Shown in pieces: positions 45,238 through 54,618 of a stretch of DNA of 64,000 bases. Location: positions 1 through 64,000 of the forward strand of contig NZ_AUAM01000019.1 of the NCBI RefSeq assembly GCF_000428725.1, read 5' to 3'. The notes below the pieces were generated by a model that did no database searches, had not been told where the DNA came from, and was given only the letters and a program-made list of their open reading frames with translations. The DNA is from Psychromonas aquimarina ATCC BAA-1526. GTDB taxonomy: Bacteria > Pseudomonadota > Gammaproteobacteria > Enterobacterales > Psychromonadaceae. A program made the position numbers and the translations under genes. Position 1 is the first letter of the stretch. The number at the start of each line of letters is the position of its first letter.

Positions 45238-46896
45238 ATGGATAATAAGCAAGCAGTACAAGAATTATTATTGTCGAGATGGCAGAGCCTGCGAATTTAT
45301 AACATTGCAATTTTAACTGCATTTCTGTTTTTTTATAGCGCCGGTACAGTGCATAGCTATACCTTTTTCGACTCGCCAGCCTCTTTTAATTTACCTTTTC
45401 TGATCCCGTTTTCTGCGCTTTTATTAAACGCATATCTGCTCAGCTGCACTACCCGAAAAAAAGACAGACAAGTTATTATACTGCTGCCGCTGCTGACCCT
45501 TTTTACCACCCTGTTTATTACCATTAACAGTCACTTTGAAACACAGACAACGCAGAATAGCTTCCTCTATTTTACCCTGCTGCTGCCGCTGTTCTATGCC
45601 TACCTGCTGGCCTATAATTTTCAGCTGTTATTAATTAATAATCTGACTGCATTTATAAGTTATACATTTACCGCCGTAGTTGGTGATACAAGCGCCTTAG
45701 TGTTTATTTTAAATACCTTTTTTTTAATGACTTTGGCTTTTTTAACTATTTACGGGCATATCAGAAGCACCTCTAAACTGCGCCGGAAAAAACAGGATAA
45801 TCCCCCGGACAGCCCGCAGCTTAATAACAGCGGCAGTGATTACCTGAACAAAATAATTCATGATATTCGCCAGCCGTTAAGCAGTTTATCTTTGTACAGC
45901 GGCCTGTTAGAGAAACAACTGCAGCAGACACAACAACAGGAGCTGATGCAGAATCTGAAAAAATCATCAGATGAACTGGAACGCCGCCTGTCGACATTAA
46001 GCGACCTTAACCGCCTCGACGCAGGTAAAGTGATCCCGGAGCTCAGCACTGCAGCAGTAAGAAGCACTTTTCAGCCGCTGATTAAAAAATACCAGTATCA
46101 GGCAGAGCAGAAAGGTTTAATTTTAAGGGTACGCTTTATTGACTTAACTATGCTTACCGACACTAAGCTGACTACCGATATCTTAGACAGCCTGCTCAGT
46201 AATGCATTAATTCACGGCGATCAGTCGACAGGTTCATCAATACTACTCAGTGCACGTCATTCGCAAGGAGGCATTAACTTACAGGTCTGGAATCAGGGCA
46301 AAAGAATAGAAGATTCATCTGTCACCTATCTGTTTAATGAAACCTTTCATACACACAACCCGCTTCATGATAAAAGAAAAGGTTTAGGCCTCGGCCTGGC
46401 GATTGCGCAGCGTAAAGCACACCTGTTAAAAACACAAATTACCGTTAAAACCTCTAACCAGGGATCATGCTTTTCCTTGCGCATAAAGAAAGGTCAGCAG
46501 GCATCAGCAAAGCTGCACAATAACAGTATAAACCGGGAAAATAATGAGCATATTTTACTCATTGATGATGATCCAAGTATATTAGGAGCGCTGGCAATGC
46601 TTCTGGAGGGGTGGGGATATCAGGTATACAGTGCCGAAACAAGCGGACAGGCCTTAACAGCTTTAACTAAAAACAGTTTTGCATTAATTATCTCAGATTT
46701 CAGACTGCCGGGCGGACAGAACGGTATTGATTTAATTCACAGCGCACAGCAGCACTCAAACATACCTGCAGTCTTATTAACCGGAGAGGTCGATCCAGAG
46801 AAATTAAACGGGGGAAAAACAGCTGACTATAAAGTTTTACACAAACCGATAAAACCCGCGGCATTACGAATTTTATTACGCCGTTTATTAAGTTAA
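45238..46896 (+). CDS. Hybrid sensor histidine kinase with C-terminal receiver
   Basis: 552 aa. About six membrane helices in residues 20-180 with short loops and no large periplasmic sensor. Then HisKA (IIHDIRQPLSSLSLYSGLLE, phospho-His about 209), HATPase_c (LLSNALIHG N-box, GLGLGLAIAQ G-box) and a receiver domain (LLIDDDPSILGAL, phospho-Asp in LIISDFRLPGG, LLTGE, HKPIKP). It likely transfers phosphate to the neighbouring LuxR-type regulator. Ligand unknown. The gene is convergent with that regulator, overlapping by 4 bp, and occupies the position usually held by accBC. No clear ribosome-binding site before the ATG. Confidence 0.9.
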   Translation: MDNKQAVQELLLSRWQSLRIYNIAILTAFLFFYSAGTVHSYTFFDSPASFNLPFLIPFSALLLNAYLLSCTTRKKDRQVIILLPLLTLFTTLFITINSHFETQTTQNSFLYFTLLLPLFYAYLLAYNFQLLLINNLTAFISYTFTAVVGDTSALVFILNTFFLMTLAFLTIYGHIRSTSKLRRKKQDNPPDSPQLNNSGSDYLNKIIHDIRQPLSSLSLYSGLLEKQLQQTQQQELMQNLKKSSDELERRLSTLSDLNRLDAGKVIPELSTAAVRSTFQPLIKKYQYQAEQKGLILRVRFIDLTMLTDTKLTTDILDSLLSNALIHGDQSTGSSILLSARHSQGGINLQVWNQGKRIEDSSVTYLFNETFHTHNPLHDKRKGLGLGLAIAQRKAHLLKTQITVKTSNQGSCFSLRIKKGQQASAKLHNNSINRENNEHILLIDDDPSILGALAMLLEGWGYQVYSAETSGQALTALTKNSFALIISDFRLPGGQNGIDLIHSAQQHSNIPAVLLTGEVDPEKLNGGKTADYKVLHKPIKPAALRILLRRLLS

Positions 46897-47534
46897 TGTG
46901 CTTTTAACAAACCGAGCTGCAGTGCTTTCTCTACCGCTTTAGCGCGGCTCGATGCACCCGATACATCTAATATCTGATACAAGCCCCGCTGATGAAATTT
47001 TACCGTATCCTGAGAAATACATAATTTATCAGCGATCTCCCTGTTACTCCTGCCGTTATGAATTAACTCAAGAATCTGCGCCTGCCGCGGCGATAAATGA
47101 TACTGTTCCTTATTCTTTTTATCCTGCAGAACCAGTGAATTTAACTGCACCGCAATTTCCGGCGGGATAAAAATATCTCCGCGCAGCACGCGCTGCAGAC
47201 CGTCCAGCATGTCCTGCGGTGCATAGGATTTAGGAATAAATCCCATTGCGCCTTTCTCAAAAGCAGTGAGCACATCTTTATAATCTTCACATGCGGAAAG
47301 CACAACAACAGGCGATAAAATATTGCGCAGTGCTAACTGCTCCAGCATAGCAATGCCGTCCATCTTCGGCATATACAGATCCATAATAATAATATCAGGG
47401 TGGATCTGTTCGATCTCACTAACCGCAGAAACAGGATCATCAAAAACCCAGACTTCATTATTGTCACTTTCTAATGTTAATTTTAAACCATGAAGAAACA
47501 GCTGGTGATCATCGATAATCACAATTTTATCCAT
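46893..47534 (-). CDS. LuxR/NarL-family response regulator
   Basis: 213 aa. Receiver domain with VIIDDHQLFLHGLKLTL, phospho-Asp in DIIIMDLYMPKMDG, and VLSACED, then the helix-turn-helix LSPRQAQILELIHNGRSNREIADKLCISQDTVKFH. Binds DNA as a dimer when phosphorylated. Its probable partner is the convergent hybrid kinase. Divergent from prmA. The target genes are unknown; acs, 3 kb away, is an untested possibility because LuxR-type regulators (CrbR/ErdR) control acs in relatives. Confidence 0.9.
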   Translation of the reverse strand: MDKIVIIDDHQLFLHGLKLTLESDNNEVWVFDDPVSAVSEIEQIHPDIIIMDLYMPKMDGIAMLEQLALRNILSPVVVLSACEDYKDVLTAFEKGAMGFIPKSYAPQDMLDGLQRVLRGDIFIPPEIAVQLNSLVLQDKKNKEQYHLSPRQAQILELIHNGRSNREIADKLCISQDTVKFHQRGLYQILDVSGASSRAKAVEKALQLGLLKAH

Positions 47535-47799
47535 TAATCATTCCTTTTACTGACCCGGCTATAGTGTTGCTTTATGCTGTTCAATTTGCAATCAAATTTA
47601 CCAACAAATGTTAACCTCCATTAAAGTTTTAACTTATTATCATAGACTTAAACAAACCTAACTAATGCTTTCCCCGGCGGCAGGCAAACTGTCTGCTGGA
47701 TAAAACCGTTCAGAACAGTTTTGGGTCTATATTATTGCCTTTATCCCCTGTATTCTTGCGCCATCATACAGACAACCATCCCGACAGAGGGGACAAATC

Positions 47800-48681
47800 A
47801 TGCCTTGGATACAATTAAAGTTAAATGCAACTTCAGAAAATGCTGAACTGATCGGCGAATTATTAATGGAAAGCGGCGCCCTTTCAGCCACTTTTACAGA
47901 CTCACATGACGTGCCGATTTTTGAACCAGCTCCCGGTGAAACACGCCTATGGGGAGATACTGATATAACCGGCCTTTATGATGCGGCAACTGAAATGACG
48001 CCAGTGCTTGAACAGCTGAAACAAAGCCCGCTTTTAAGTGATAACTTTGCACTAAAAATAGAACCTCTTGAAGATAAAGACTGGGAACGTGAATGGATGG
48101 ACAATTTCCACCCGATGAAGTTCGGCGAGCGTTTATGGATCTGCCCGAGCTGGAAGCCGGTTCCAGATGAAAATGCGGTTAATGTCATGCTTGATCCGGG
48201 CCTTGCATTCGGCACGGGTACTCACCCGACCACAGCTTTATGTTTAGCCTGGTTAGACGGACAGGATCTGCAGGATAAAGTCGTTATCGACTTCGGCTGC
48301 GGTTCAGGAATTTTAGCAATTGCGGCTCTTAAATTAGGTGCAAAACGTGTAATTGGTATCGATATCGACCCGCAGGCAATCACTGCCAGCCGTGATAATG
48401 CCCAGCGTAACAATGTTTCTGAACAGCTTGAGCTGTATTTACCTGATGATCTGCCTCAGGGAATTTTAGCTGATGTGCTGGTTGCAAATATTCTTGCCGG
48501 ACCGCTTCGCGAATTATCAACAAGCATCGAAGCCTTAATTAAAAATAACGGTTCATTAGCATTATCCGGCATTCTAGAACAGCAAGCTGATGAATTAATT
48601 GGTGTTTATGGCCAATGGTTCAAAATGGATGAAGCTTCAGTCAAGGAAGAGTGGGCACGCCTTTCCGGTGTAAAAAAGTAA
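47800..48681 (+). CDS. prmA: Ribosomal protein L11 methyltransferase PrmA
   Basis: 293 aa. N-terminal L11-binding domain ([20 protein letters not shown]), then the SAM Rossmann fold with [50 protein letters not shown] and [12 protein letters not shown]. It trimethylates L11. AGAGGGG lies upstream. It precedes dusB-fis as in other gammaproteobacteria, separated by a 176-bp promoter region. Confidence 0.97.
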   Translation: MPWIQLKLNATSENAELIGELLMESGALSATFTDSHDVPIFEPAPGETRLWGDTDITGLYDAATEMTPVLEQLKQSPLLSDNFALKIEPLEDKDWEREWMDNFHPMKFGERLWICPSWKPVPDENAVNVMLDPGLAFGTGTHPTTALCLAWLDGQDLQDKVVIDFGCGSGILAIAALKLGAKRVIGIDIDPQAITASRDNAQRNNVSEQLELYLPDDLPQGILADVLVANILAGPLRELSTSIEALIKNNGSLALSGILEQQADELIGVYGQWFKMDEASVKEEWARLSGVKK

Positions 48682-48782
48682 TAAAATGAAGTGCGGCAGC
48701 ACAGTTTTGTTACAGTGCTGTTGCACTTTAAAAAAAGCGAAACTCAAATTCGCCTAGTTTGCAAGCAAAATAATTTTAAAAT

Positions 48783-48826
48783 GGTTAATTATTAACCTTT
48801 ATTCTGCTTGTAAAAATGCGTACACT
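48783..48826 (+). promoter_or_regulatory. dusB-fis promoter region with palindrome
   Basis: The -10 candidate TACACT (48821-48826) is followed by ACGCCGCC, a GC-rich discriminator like that of the growth-rate-controlled E. coli dusB-fis promoter. The perfect palindrome GGTTAATTATTAACC (48783-48797) lies where an activator or Fis could bind. The -35 is poor. Confidence 0.55.
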
Positions 48827-48857
48827 ACGCCGCCTTAACTTAGAGAATGCTTAGAAT

Positions 48858-49820
48858 ATGCGCATTGGGCAACATCAATTAGATAACAATATTATTTTAG
48901 CACCAATGGCAGGGGTGACAGACCGCCCCTTCCGCGAACTTTGCCGCTCGCTTGGTGCAGGACTTGCGGTATCAGAAATGCTGTCTTCTAATCCGCGTGT
49001 ATGGAACAGTAAAAAGTCTAAGTTAAGAATGGACTACCATGATGAATCAGGCATTAGATCCGTGCAGATTGCCGGCTCAGAGCCAGCTGCAATGGCGGCG
49101 GCTGCGCAGTTAACCGTGCAGCAGGGCGCTCAGATTGTTGATATTAATATGGGTTGTCCGGCCAAAAAAGTGAATAAGAAAAAAGCAGGCTCTGCACTGC
49201 TGCCTCATCCTGAACTTGTGCAAGCAATTCTTGAGAGCGTAGTGAATGCAGTTGATGTTCCTGTTACCTTGAAAATTCGCACAGGCTGGGATCCGGAAAG
49301 CAGAAACGGTCTTGAAATCGCACAAATTGCAGAACAATCTGGAATCCAGGCACTTGCAGTGCACGGCCGTACCAGGCAATGTTTATACAATGGACTTGCT
49401 GAGTACGACACAATAAAAACAATTAAAGAAAATGTAACGATCCCTGTGATTGCTAATGGTGATATTACTTCAGTAGAAAAAGCAAAGTTTGTGCTTGATT
49501 ACACTGGAGCAGACGCCATTATGATTGGAAGAGGCGCACAAGGTGCACCTTGGATATTCAATGAAATTAACCACTATCTAAAAACAGGCGAGCAATGTGC
49601 TCCTCTGGAAAAAATGGAAATAACCCAGATTCTTCTTGGTCACGTGCAGGCACTGCATGAATTCTATGGAGAGGTAATGGGTCCCAGAATTGCTAGGAAG
49701 CATGTAGGGTGGTATTTAAAAGAGCAAGATCAGTCAGGTTACTTTAAACGACAATTTAATGCGATTGACAGCCCTATTGAGCAGTTAAACACATTAGAAA
49801 CTTATTTAAATCATCAGTAA
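48858..49820 (+). CDS. dusB: tRNA-dihydrouridine synthase B
   Basis: 320 aa FMN TIM-barrel enzyme reducing uridine in the D-loop. [46 protein letters not shown] (catalytic Cys), [23 protein letters not shown] and [14 protein letters not shown] are present. It forms the conserved dusB-fis operon with fis starting 17 nt downstream. Confidence 0.97.
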   Translation: MRIGQHQLDNNIILAPMAGVTDRPFRELCRSLGAGLAVSEMLSSNPRVWNSKKSKLRMDYHDESGIRSVQIAGSEPAAMAAAAQLTVQQGAQIVDINMGCPAKKVNKKKAGSALLPHPELVQAILESVVNAVDVPVTLKIRTGWDPESRNGLEIAQIAEQSGIQALAVHGRTRQCLYNGLAEYDTIKTIKENVTIPVIANGDITSVEKAKFVLDYTGADAIMIGRGAQGAPWIFNEINHYLKTGEQCAPLEKMEITQILLGHVQALHEFYGEVMGPRIARKHVGWYLKEQDQSGYFKRQFNAIDSPIEQLNTLETYLNHQ

Positions 49821-49837
49821 TTAAAGAGTTAATACCC

Positions 49838-50137
49838 ATGTTTGAACAAAATATTTCTTCAGAAGCACTTACAACGACAACCAGTATTCCTGCTACAGGG
49901 CAAATAACTCAACGACCACTTCGTGATTCAGTACGTCAGGCTGTTTCAGGATATGTAGCACAGCTTAATGGTCAGGATACAACGGAATTATATGAGCTTG
50001 TTTTATCAGAAGTTGAAGCACCGTTGTTAGATATCATCATGCAGTACACGCGTGGTAACCAGACTCGTGCGGCAACTATGCTGGGTATCAACCGCGGTAC
50101 ATTACGCAAAAAATTAAAAAAATACGGCATGGGTTAA
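49838..50137 (+). CDS. fis: Nucleoid protein Fis
   Basis: 99 aa, near-identical in layout to E. coli Fis (98 aa). Basic beta-hairpin arm, helices A and B ([20 protein letters not shown]) and the C-terminal helix-turn-helix [23 protein letters not shown]. It bends DNA, activates rrn P1 promoters in fast growth and shapes the nucleoid. Downstream of dusB and followed by a strong terminator. Confidence 0.98.
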   Translation: MFEQNISSEALTTTTSIPATGQITQRPLRDSVRQAVSGYVAQLNGQDTTELYELVLSEVEAPLLDIIMQYTRGNQTRAATMLGINRGTLRKKLKKYGMG

Positions 50138-50158
50138 TTTCCAACCTTATTTAATGAA

Positions 50159-50185
50159 GAAAGCGGCTTCTTAGCCGCTTTTTTT
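50159..50185 (+). terminator. Rho-independent terminator of dusB-fis
   Basis: AAGCGGC-TTCTTA-GCCGCTT followed by seven T, 24 nt after the fis stop. Confidence 0.93.
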
Positions 50186-50376
50186 ATGCCTGTAATAAAA
50201 CCCTGTAGCGGGGATATAACAGCAGCTAAAAGCGTTCTCAGCACTATTCTCCTGCTCAATTAATAAAAATACGGCTGATTTTTCTACATTTATTACAGCA
50301 ATTAAAAAAAAAACAGGACTTTTCTACAGCTTGCTATAAGCTTCAGGCACTTATCTATTACTGTACCGGGAAATGT

Positions 50377-50958
50377 ATGCTCTTATTACCAATCAACGAA
50401 CAGCTGAAAAACTTACAGTCATGGCAGCAGAGTGTTTTCTGCATGGCACTAGCGGAACATACGATTTTACATTTCCATCTGTTCTGCGAAGCGGTTGAAA
50501 GTGAAAACGGGCAGACTATTCATAATATCCAGCAGTTATTCTGGGAAAAAATGACAGTTAAAGGTGCAAAGATTAATTTCACCATTCAGCAGGAACATTT
50601 CGAAGAGATAATTCCGGACTCACGAGACTTTGATTTTTATGGTGTTTATCCTGCAATCGATCACTGCGTTATTATGAGCTGTGCTTTTAATTCTTTTTTA
50701 ACTAAATCGGCAGATGAAGCACTTAATGCCAGTCAGACGGCATTCGCTACAATCGCAAGTTTTATTGAACTGCAGAGCGGTGATGAGCTTGATGAAAGTA
50801 CACTAATGGATGAGCCTCTTTTTCAGGAAGAGCTGGCATTTCAGCAGACATTACTGGAAAAACTAGATAATGAACGAAGCCCGGATCTTATAAAATCTAT
50901 CCGCCAGTTAGTTATAGAGCTCGGTATGACTAACCTCGGCATCGCTTTTAACGATTAA
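50377..50958 (+). CDS. yjaG: YjaG family protein (DUF416)
   Basis: 193 aa, matching the E. coli length. LKNLQSWQQSVFCMALAEHT and DFDFYGVYPAIDHCVIMSCAFNSFL are family signatures. All-helical, function unknown. It precedes hupA as in E. coli, which supports the call. About 195 bp separate the two, leaving room for the hupA promoter. Confidence 0.9.
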   Translation: MLLLPINEQLKNLQSWQQSVFCMALAEHTILHFHLFCEAVESENGQTIHNIQQLFWEKMTVKGAKINFTIQQEHFEEIIPDSRDFDFYGVYPAIDHCVIMSCAFNSFLTKSADEALNASQTAFATIASFIELQSGDELDESTLMDEPLFQEELAFQQTLLEKLDNERSPDLIKSIRQLVIELGMTNLGIAFND

Positions 50959-51153
50959 ATAAACTACCGCCGGGAAGTACTGATGCTGCCGAGTTGTCCA
51001 TGATTTTGTGATTATTAACACAATAAGGACAATTAAAAGCAATAAATCATACTTTTCTAAGCGTTAGTCTTTACTTCGCCTGGTGACTTGCAATACATTA
51101 TTTGCTGTCATTAAAGGCCAACTCTAATAACCTATAACAATGGAAATACTAAG

Positions 51154-51429
51154 ATGAACAAAACTCAACTTGTTGCTGATATTGCTGAAAAAGCAGACTT
51201 AACAAAAGTGCAGGCAAAAGCAGCTCTAGAACAAATTCTTGCAAGCGTTACCGACAGCCTTAAAGACGGTGAACCTGTACAGTTAATCGGTTTTGGTACT
51301 TTTAAAGTAAATCATCGTGCAGCACGTACCGGCCGTAACCCGCAAACTGGCGAAGATATTCAAATCCAAGCAGCTAACGTTCCTGCTTTTGTAGCTGGTA
51401 AAGCACTTAAAGAATCTGTTAATAAATAA
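51154..51429 (+). CDS. hupA: DNA-binding protein HU-alpha
   Basis: 91 aa. [55 protein letters not shown] and [10 protein letters not shown] are those of HU. It compacts and bends DNA. The yjaG-hupA order points to the alpha subunit gene. A strong terminator follows. Confidence 0.97.
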   Translation: MNKTQLVADIAEKADLTKVQAKAALEQILASVTDSLKDGEPVQLIGFGTFKVNHRAARTGRNPQTGEDIQIQAANVPAFVAGKALKESVNK

Positions 51430-51465
51430 TTAAAACCTGCTTATTCAGGTCTAATTTAACAGCAT

Positions 51466-51491
51466 AAAAAAACACCTCCGGGTGTTTTTTT
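51466..51491 (+). terminator. Rho-independent terminator of hupA
   Basis: AAAAACACC pairs with GGGTGTTTTT around TCC, followed by seven T. Confidence 0.92.
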
Positions 51492-51793
51492 GTTTGTACT
51501 TTTTGCCAGTCCCCTTTCCATAGCCACTCTTTTTATATCCATTATTCCAATTTTAATAGACCTCCTAACTTAACGAAACAGCTGTTACCTGCACTTTAAA
51601 TGTAAGTGATTATCACTACAGCGATTAATCTTCAGCAGCCCGTTGAAACATTCTAAAAACCTATCTCAGATCAATAGTTGAGTAAATCACTATGGTATTT
51701 TCCATTTTGAATTCGGCGATTTAACATACTGATAACCTTATGTTACATATGGTTATATTGCCATTTAAGTCATTATAATTAATAAGGTTATTT
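51492..51793. other. Intergenic region upstream of hcp
   Basis: It contains the palindrome AGTGAT-T-ATCACT (51604-51616 region) and the inverted repeat ATAACC-N13-GGTTAT at 51732-51756. A TATAAT (51774-51779) is 15 nt upstream of the hcp ATG. No consensus NsrR or FNR site was recognised. Confidence 0.45.
51732..51756. promoter_or_regulatory. Inverted repeat overlapping the likely hcp -35
   Basis: ATAACC (51732-51737) and GGTTAT (51751-51756), 13 nt apart, ending 17 nt before TATAAT (51774-51779). The position over the -35 suits a repressor or a class II activator. The regulator is unknown. Confidence 0.4.
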
Positions 51794-53455
51794 ATGTTTT
51801 GTATTCAATGTGAACAGACTATTCGAACTCCGGCTGCTGACGGCTGCTCTTATTCTCAAGGTATGTGCGGTAAAACAGCTGAGGTTTCCGATCTTCAGGA
51901 TGTACTGATTTATGCGCTTCAGGCGGCCTCTTTTTATGCTGAAAAAGCGCGTGAATTTGACATTATCAATGATGAAATTGATGCCTTTATACCAAAAGCA
52001 TTTTTTGCCACCCTCACCAATGTTAACTTTGAAGCGGATCGTATTGTTGATTATGCCTACCAGGCGCAAAGTTACCGGGATCTGTTAAAAGAAAAATATG
52101 AAGTCGCCTGCTTAACTGCCGGTCAGAACCCTGCAGATCCTACTGAAGCAGCTTCATTCACATTAGCAGACAACCGTGCCGGACTGTTATCTCAAGCGGC
52201 TGGTGTTGCCGTAAACCGTGGTAAAGAGCTGGTAAGCGAAGATATTATGGGCCTGCGCCTATTATGTCTGTACGGCCTGAAGGGAGCGGCGGCCTATATG
52301 GAGCATGCTTATATCTTAGGGCAAACGGATCCGCTGATCTGTGCTGAATTCCATCAGATCTTTGCATGGCTGGCAACGGATTCAGACGATATGGCTAAGC
52401 TTCTGGAAACCAGCATGGCAATCGGTGCGCTTAACTATAAAGTAATGGAGATGCTGGACTTAGGTGAAACCACTAAATTCGGCCACCCGCAGCCTAACCA
52501 GGTTAATGTTAAATCAGTTGCCGGCAAGGCTATCTTAGTTTCTGGTCACGATCTCTGCGATCTGGAAATGATCCTTAAACAGACTGAAGGAACCGGCATT
52601 AATGTTTACACTAATGGTGAGATGCTGCCGGCCCACGGCTACCCTGAACTGAAAAAATACCCGCATCTGGTTGCCAACTACGGCAGCGCCTGGCAGAACC
52701 AGCAGAAAGAGTTTGCCAGCTTCCCCGGGGCTATTGTAATGACTTCAAACTGCCTGATAGATCCGAATGTCGGTCAGTATTCAGACCGTATATTCACCCG
52801 CAGCATCGTCGGCTGGCCTGGTGTATCACATATCGAAGGTGATGATTTCAGTGAAGTCATTGAATGTGCTCTGGCTCAGGAAGGTTTTAAATACACAGAG
52901 ATCCCGCACGAGATCACCGTTGGATTCGGACGCAATGCACTGATGAATGCAGCTCCTGCAGTTATTGAACAGGTAAAAGCCGGTAATATTCGTCACTTCT
53001 TTTTAGTCGGCGGCTGTGATGGTGATAAAGAAGAACGCAGCTATTACACAGATCTTACTAAAGCGATTCCAGACGACTGCCTGATCCTGACCCTGGCCTG
53101 CGGTAAATTTAAATTTAACAAACTCAACTTTGGTGATATTAACGGCATCCCGCGCTTATTAGATGTTGGTCAGTGTAATGACTCTTACTCTGCTATTCAG
53201 CTGGCGCTGGCATTAGCAGAAGAGTTTGACTGCGGTGTTAACGACCTTCCTTTGAGTCTGGTTTTAAGCTGGTTTGAACAGAAAGCGATTGTGGTATTAT
53301 TAACATTATTATCACTTGGTGTTAAAAATATCCGTGTTGGCCCAAGCAAACCTGCCTTTTTAACAGACAACTTATTAAATGTACTTCATGAGCAGTTTGG
53401 CCTGACATTGATTACCGATGTCCAGTCTGATTTACAAACCATGTTAGCGAAGTAA
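51794..53455 (+). CDS. hcp: Hybrid-cluster protein Hcp (hydroxylamine / NO reductase)
   Basis: 553 aa. The N-terminal cysteines C3, C6, C18 and C25 (CxxC-x11-C-x6-C) match the E. coli type. Hybrid-cluster ligands are recognisable in [34 protein letters not shown] and [12 protein letters not shown]. It reduces NO and hydroxylamine under anoxia. The upstream region carries an inverted repeat. hcr follows after about 60 nt, so an hcp-hcr operon. Confidence 0.97.
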   Translation: MFCIQCEQTIRTPAADGCSYSQGMCGKTAEVSDLQDVLIYALQAASFYAEKAREFDIINDEIDAFIPKAFFATLTNVNFEADRIVDYAYQAQSYRDLLKEKYEVACLTAGQNPADPTEAASFTLADNRAGLLSQAAGVAVNRGKELVSEDIMGLRLLCLYGLKGAAAYMEHAYILGQTDPLICAEFHQIFAWLATDSDDMAKLLETSMAIGALNYKVMEMLDLGETTKFGHPQPNQVNVKSVAGKAILVSGHDLCDLEMILKQTEGTGINVYTNGEMLPAHGYPELKKYPHLVANYGSAWQNQQKEFASFPGAIVMTSNCLIDPNVGQYSDRIFTRSIVGWPGVSHIEGDDFSEVIECALAQEGFKYTEIPHEITVGFGRNALMNAAPAVIEQVKAGNIRHFFLVGGCDGDKEERSYYTDLTKAIPDDCLILTLACGKFKFNKLNFGDINGIPRLLDVGQCNDSYSAIQLALALAEEFDCGVNDLPLSLVLSWFEQKAIVVLLTLLSLGVKNIRVGPSKPAFLTDNLLNVLHEQFGLTLITDVQSDLQTMLAK

Positions 53456-53518
53456 TTTTTCACAGCCAGCCGCTTAAGCACACTACTCAAGCGGCTTTCC
53501 AGTAAGGAAATAATTTTT

Positions 53519-54535
53519 ATGCAGACAGAATCAAGCCCGTTTGAACCGCTAATCTGTATTAATCGAATTGATGAAACAGCGGACGCCACTACTTTTGAAT
53601 TTAAAAAAATAGATGACAGTTTATTCGAATACAAAGCCGGCCAGTTTTTAACCTTTGAAGTTGATGTGGCAGGTGAGCTGGAATACCGCGCTTATTCTTT
53701 ATCTTCAACGCCCTCAAAACCTGAAACAGCAGCGGTAACCATTAAACGTGTTGCCGGCGGTAAAGTTTCTAATTATCTTTTAGATAATTTACAGCCCGGC
53801 TTTGCACTGCCGGCAATGGCGCCTGCGGGAGAGTTTACTCTGCAAGATAACCAGAGCACCACTGAGCTGTTATTAATGAGCGCAGGAAGCGGAATCACGC
53901 CTTGTATGTCCATGGCGCGCTGGTTATTAGACACCCAGCAGCAGGTTAATATTCACTTTATCTACAGCGCACGCAGTGAAGCTGATGTGATTATGGCTGA
54001 TACATTAGATGCTCTGAATGAGCAGTATGACAACTTCTCGTTAACTCGTATTTTAGAGCAGACAGGCAACCCGAATGATATTCAAGGTATGTTAGATGCG
54101 CCGCTTTTTGAAAAGTTAATACCCGATAACCGCGGAAGAACCATCTTCACCTGCGGCCCGGCGCCTTATATGCAGGCTGTTGAGCATCTGGCAGAATCCA
54201 TGGGATTTGATATGGCTCTGTTCCATAAAGAGAGCTTTGTGCCTGAAGCTGCTGACGAAACGTCAGAATCAGGGGTTAACTATCAGGTTGCAGCACCACA
54301 GTACGGTAAAAACTTTGTAGTTGATGAAAATCAAAGCCTGCTTGATGCATTAGAAGCTGTCGGCGTACCTATTATCAGCGCCTGCCGCACCGGTTTTTGT
54401 GGTGCCTGCAAATGTAAGGTAACAGGTGAAGTAGAGAGCAGCAGCCAGGAAACATTAACACCGGAGCAGATAGAGCAGGGTTATGTTTTAAGCTGCAGCG
54501 CAAAAGCAGGATCTGATTTAGTCATTGAAATTTAA
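53519..54535 (+). CDS. hcr: NADH oxidoreductase Hcr
   Basis: 338 aa. FAD domain (EYRAYSLSSTPSKPETAAVT), NAD domain (LLLMSAGSGITPCMSMARWL, TIFTCGPAPYMQAV) and a C-terminal plant-type [2Fe-2S] ferredoxin domain with CRTGFCGACKCKV and LSCSA. It passes electrons from NADH to Hcp. AAGGAAAT precedes the ATG. Terminates at a bidirectional hairpin shared with convergent purD. Confidence 0.95.
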   Translation: MQTESSPFEPLICINRIDETADATTFEFKKIDDSLFEYKAGQFLTFEVDVAGELEYRAYSLSSTPSKPETAAVTIKRVAGGKVSNYLLDNLQPGFALPAMAPAGEFTLQDNQSTTELLLMSAGSGITPCMSMARWLLDTQQQVNIHFIYSARSEADVIMADTLDALNEQYDNFSLTRILEQTGNPNDIQGMLDAPLFEKLIPDNRGRTIFTCGPAPYMQAVEHLAESMGFDMALFHKESFVPEAADETSESGVNYQVAAPQYGKNFVVDENQSLLDALEAVGVPIISACRTGFCGACKCKVTGEVESSSQETLTPEQIEQGYVLSCSAKAGSDLVIEI

Positions 54536-54562
54536 CAGGCAGTTTCAACTTTCTGTGCAGAC

Positions 54563-54596
54563 AAAAAAGCCGATGAGATTAATCATCGGCTTTTTT
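54563..54596. terminator. Bidirectional terminator between hcr and purD
   Basis: AAAAAAGCCGATGA pairs with TCATCGGCTTTTTT around GATTAA. A and T tracts on both sides serve both convergent genes. Confidence 0.93.
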
Positions 54597-54618
54597 ATAA
54601 CAAAATTAAACTTTATAT

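Noticed and set aside
51680-51695. FNR-like TTGAGTAAATCAC upstream of hcp
   Set aside because: The spacing between TTGA and TCA is one base short of the FNR consensus and the outer bases do not match.
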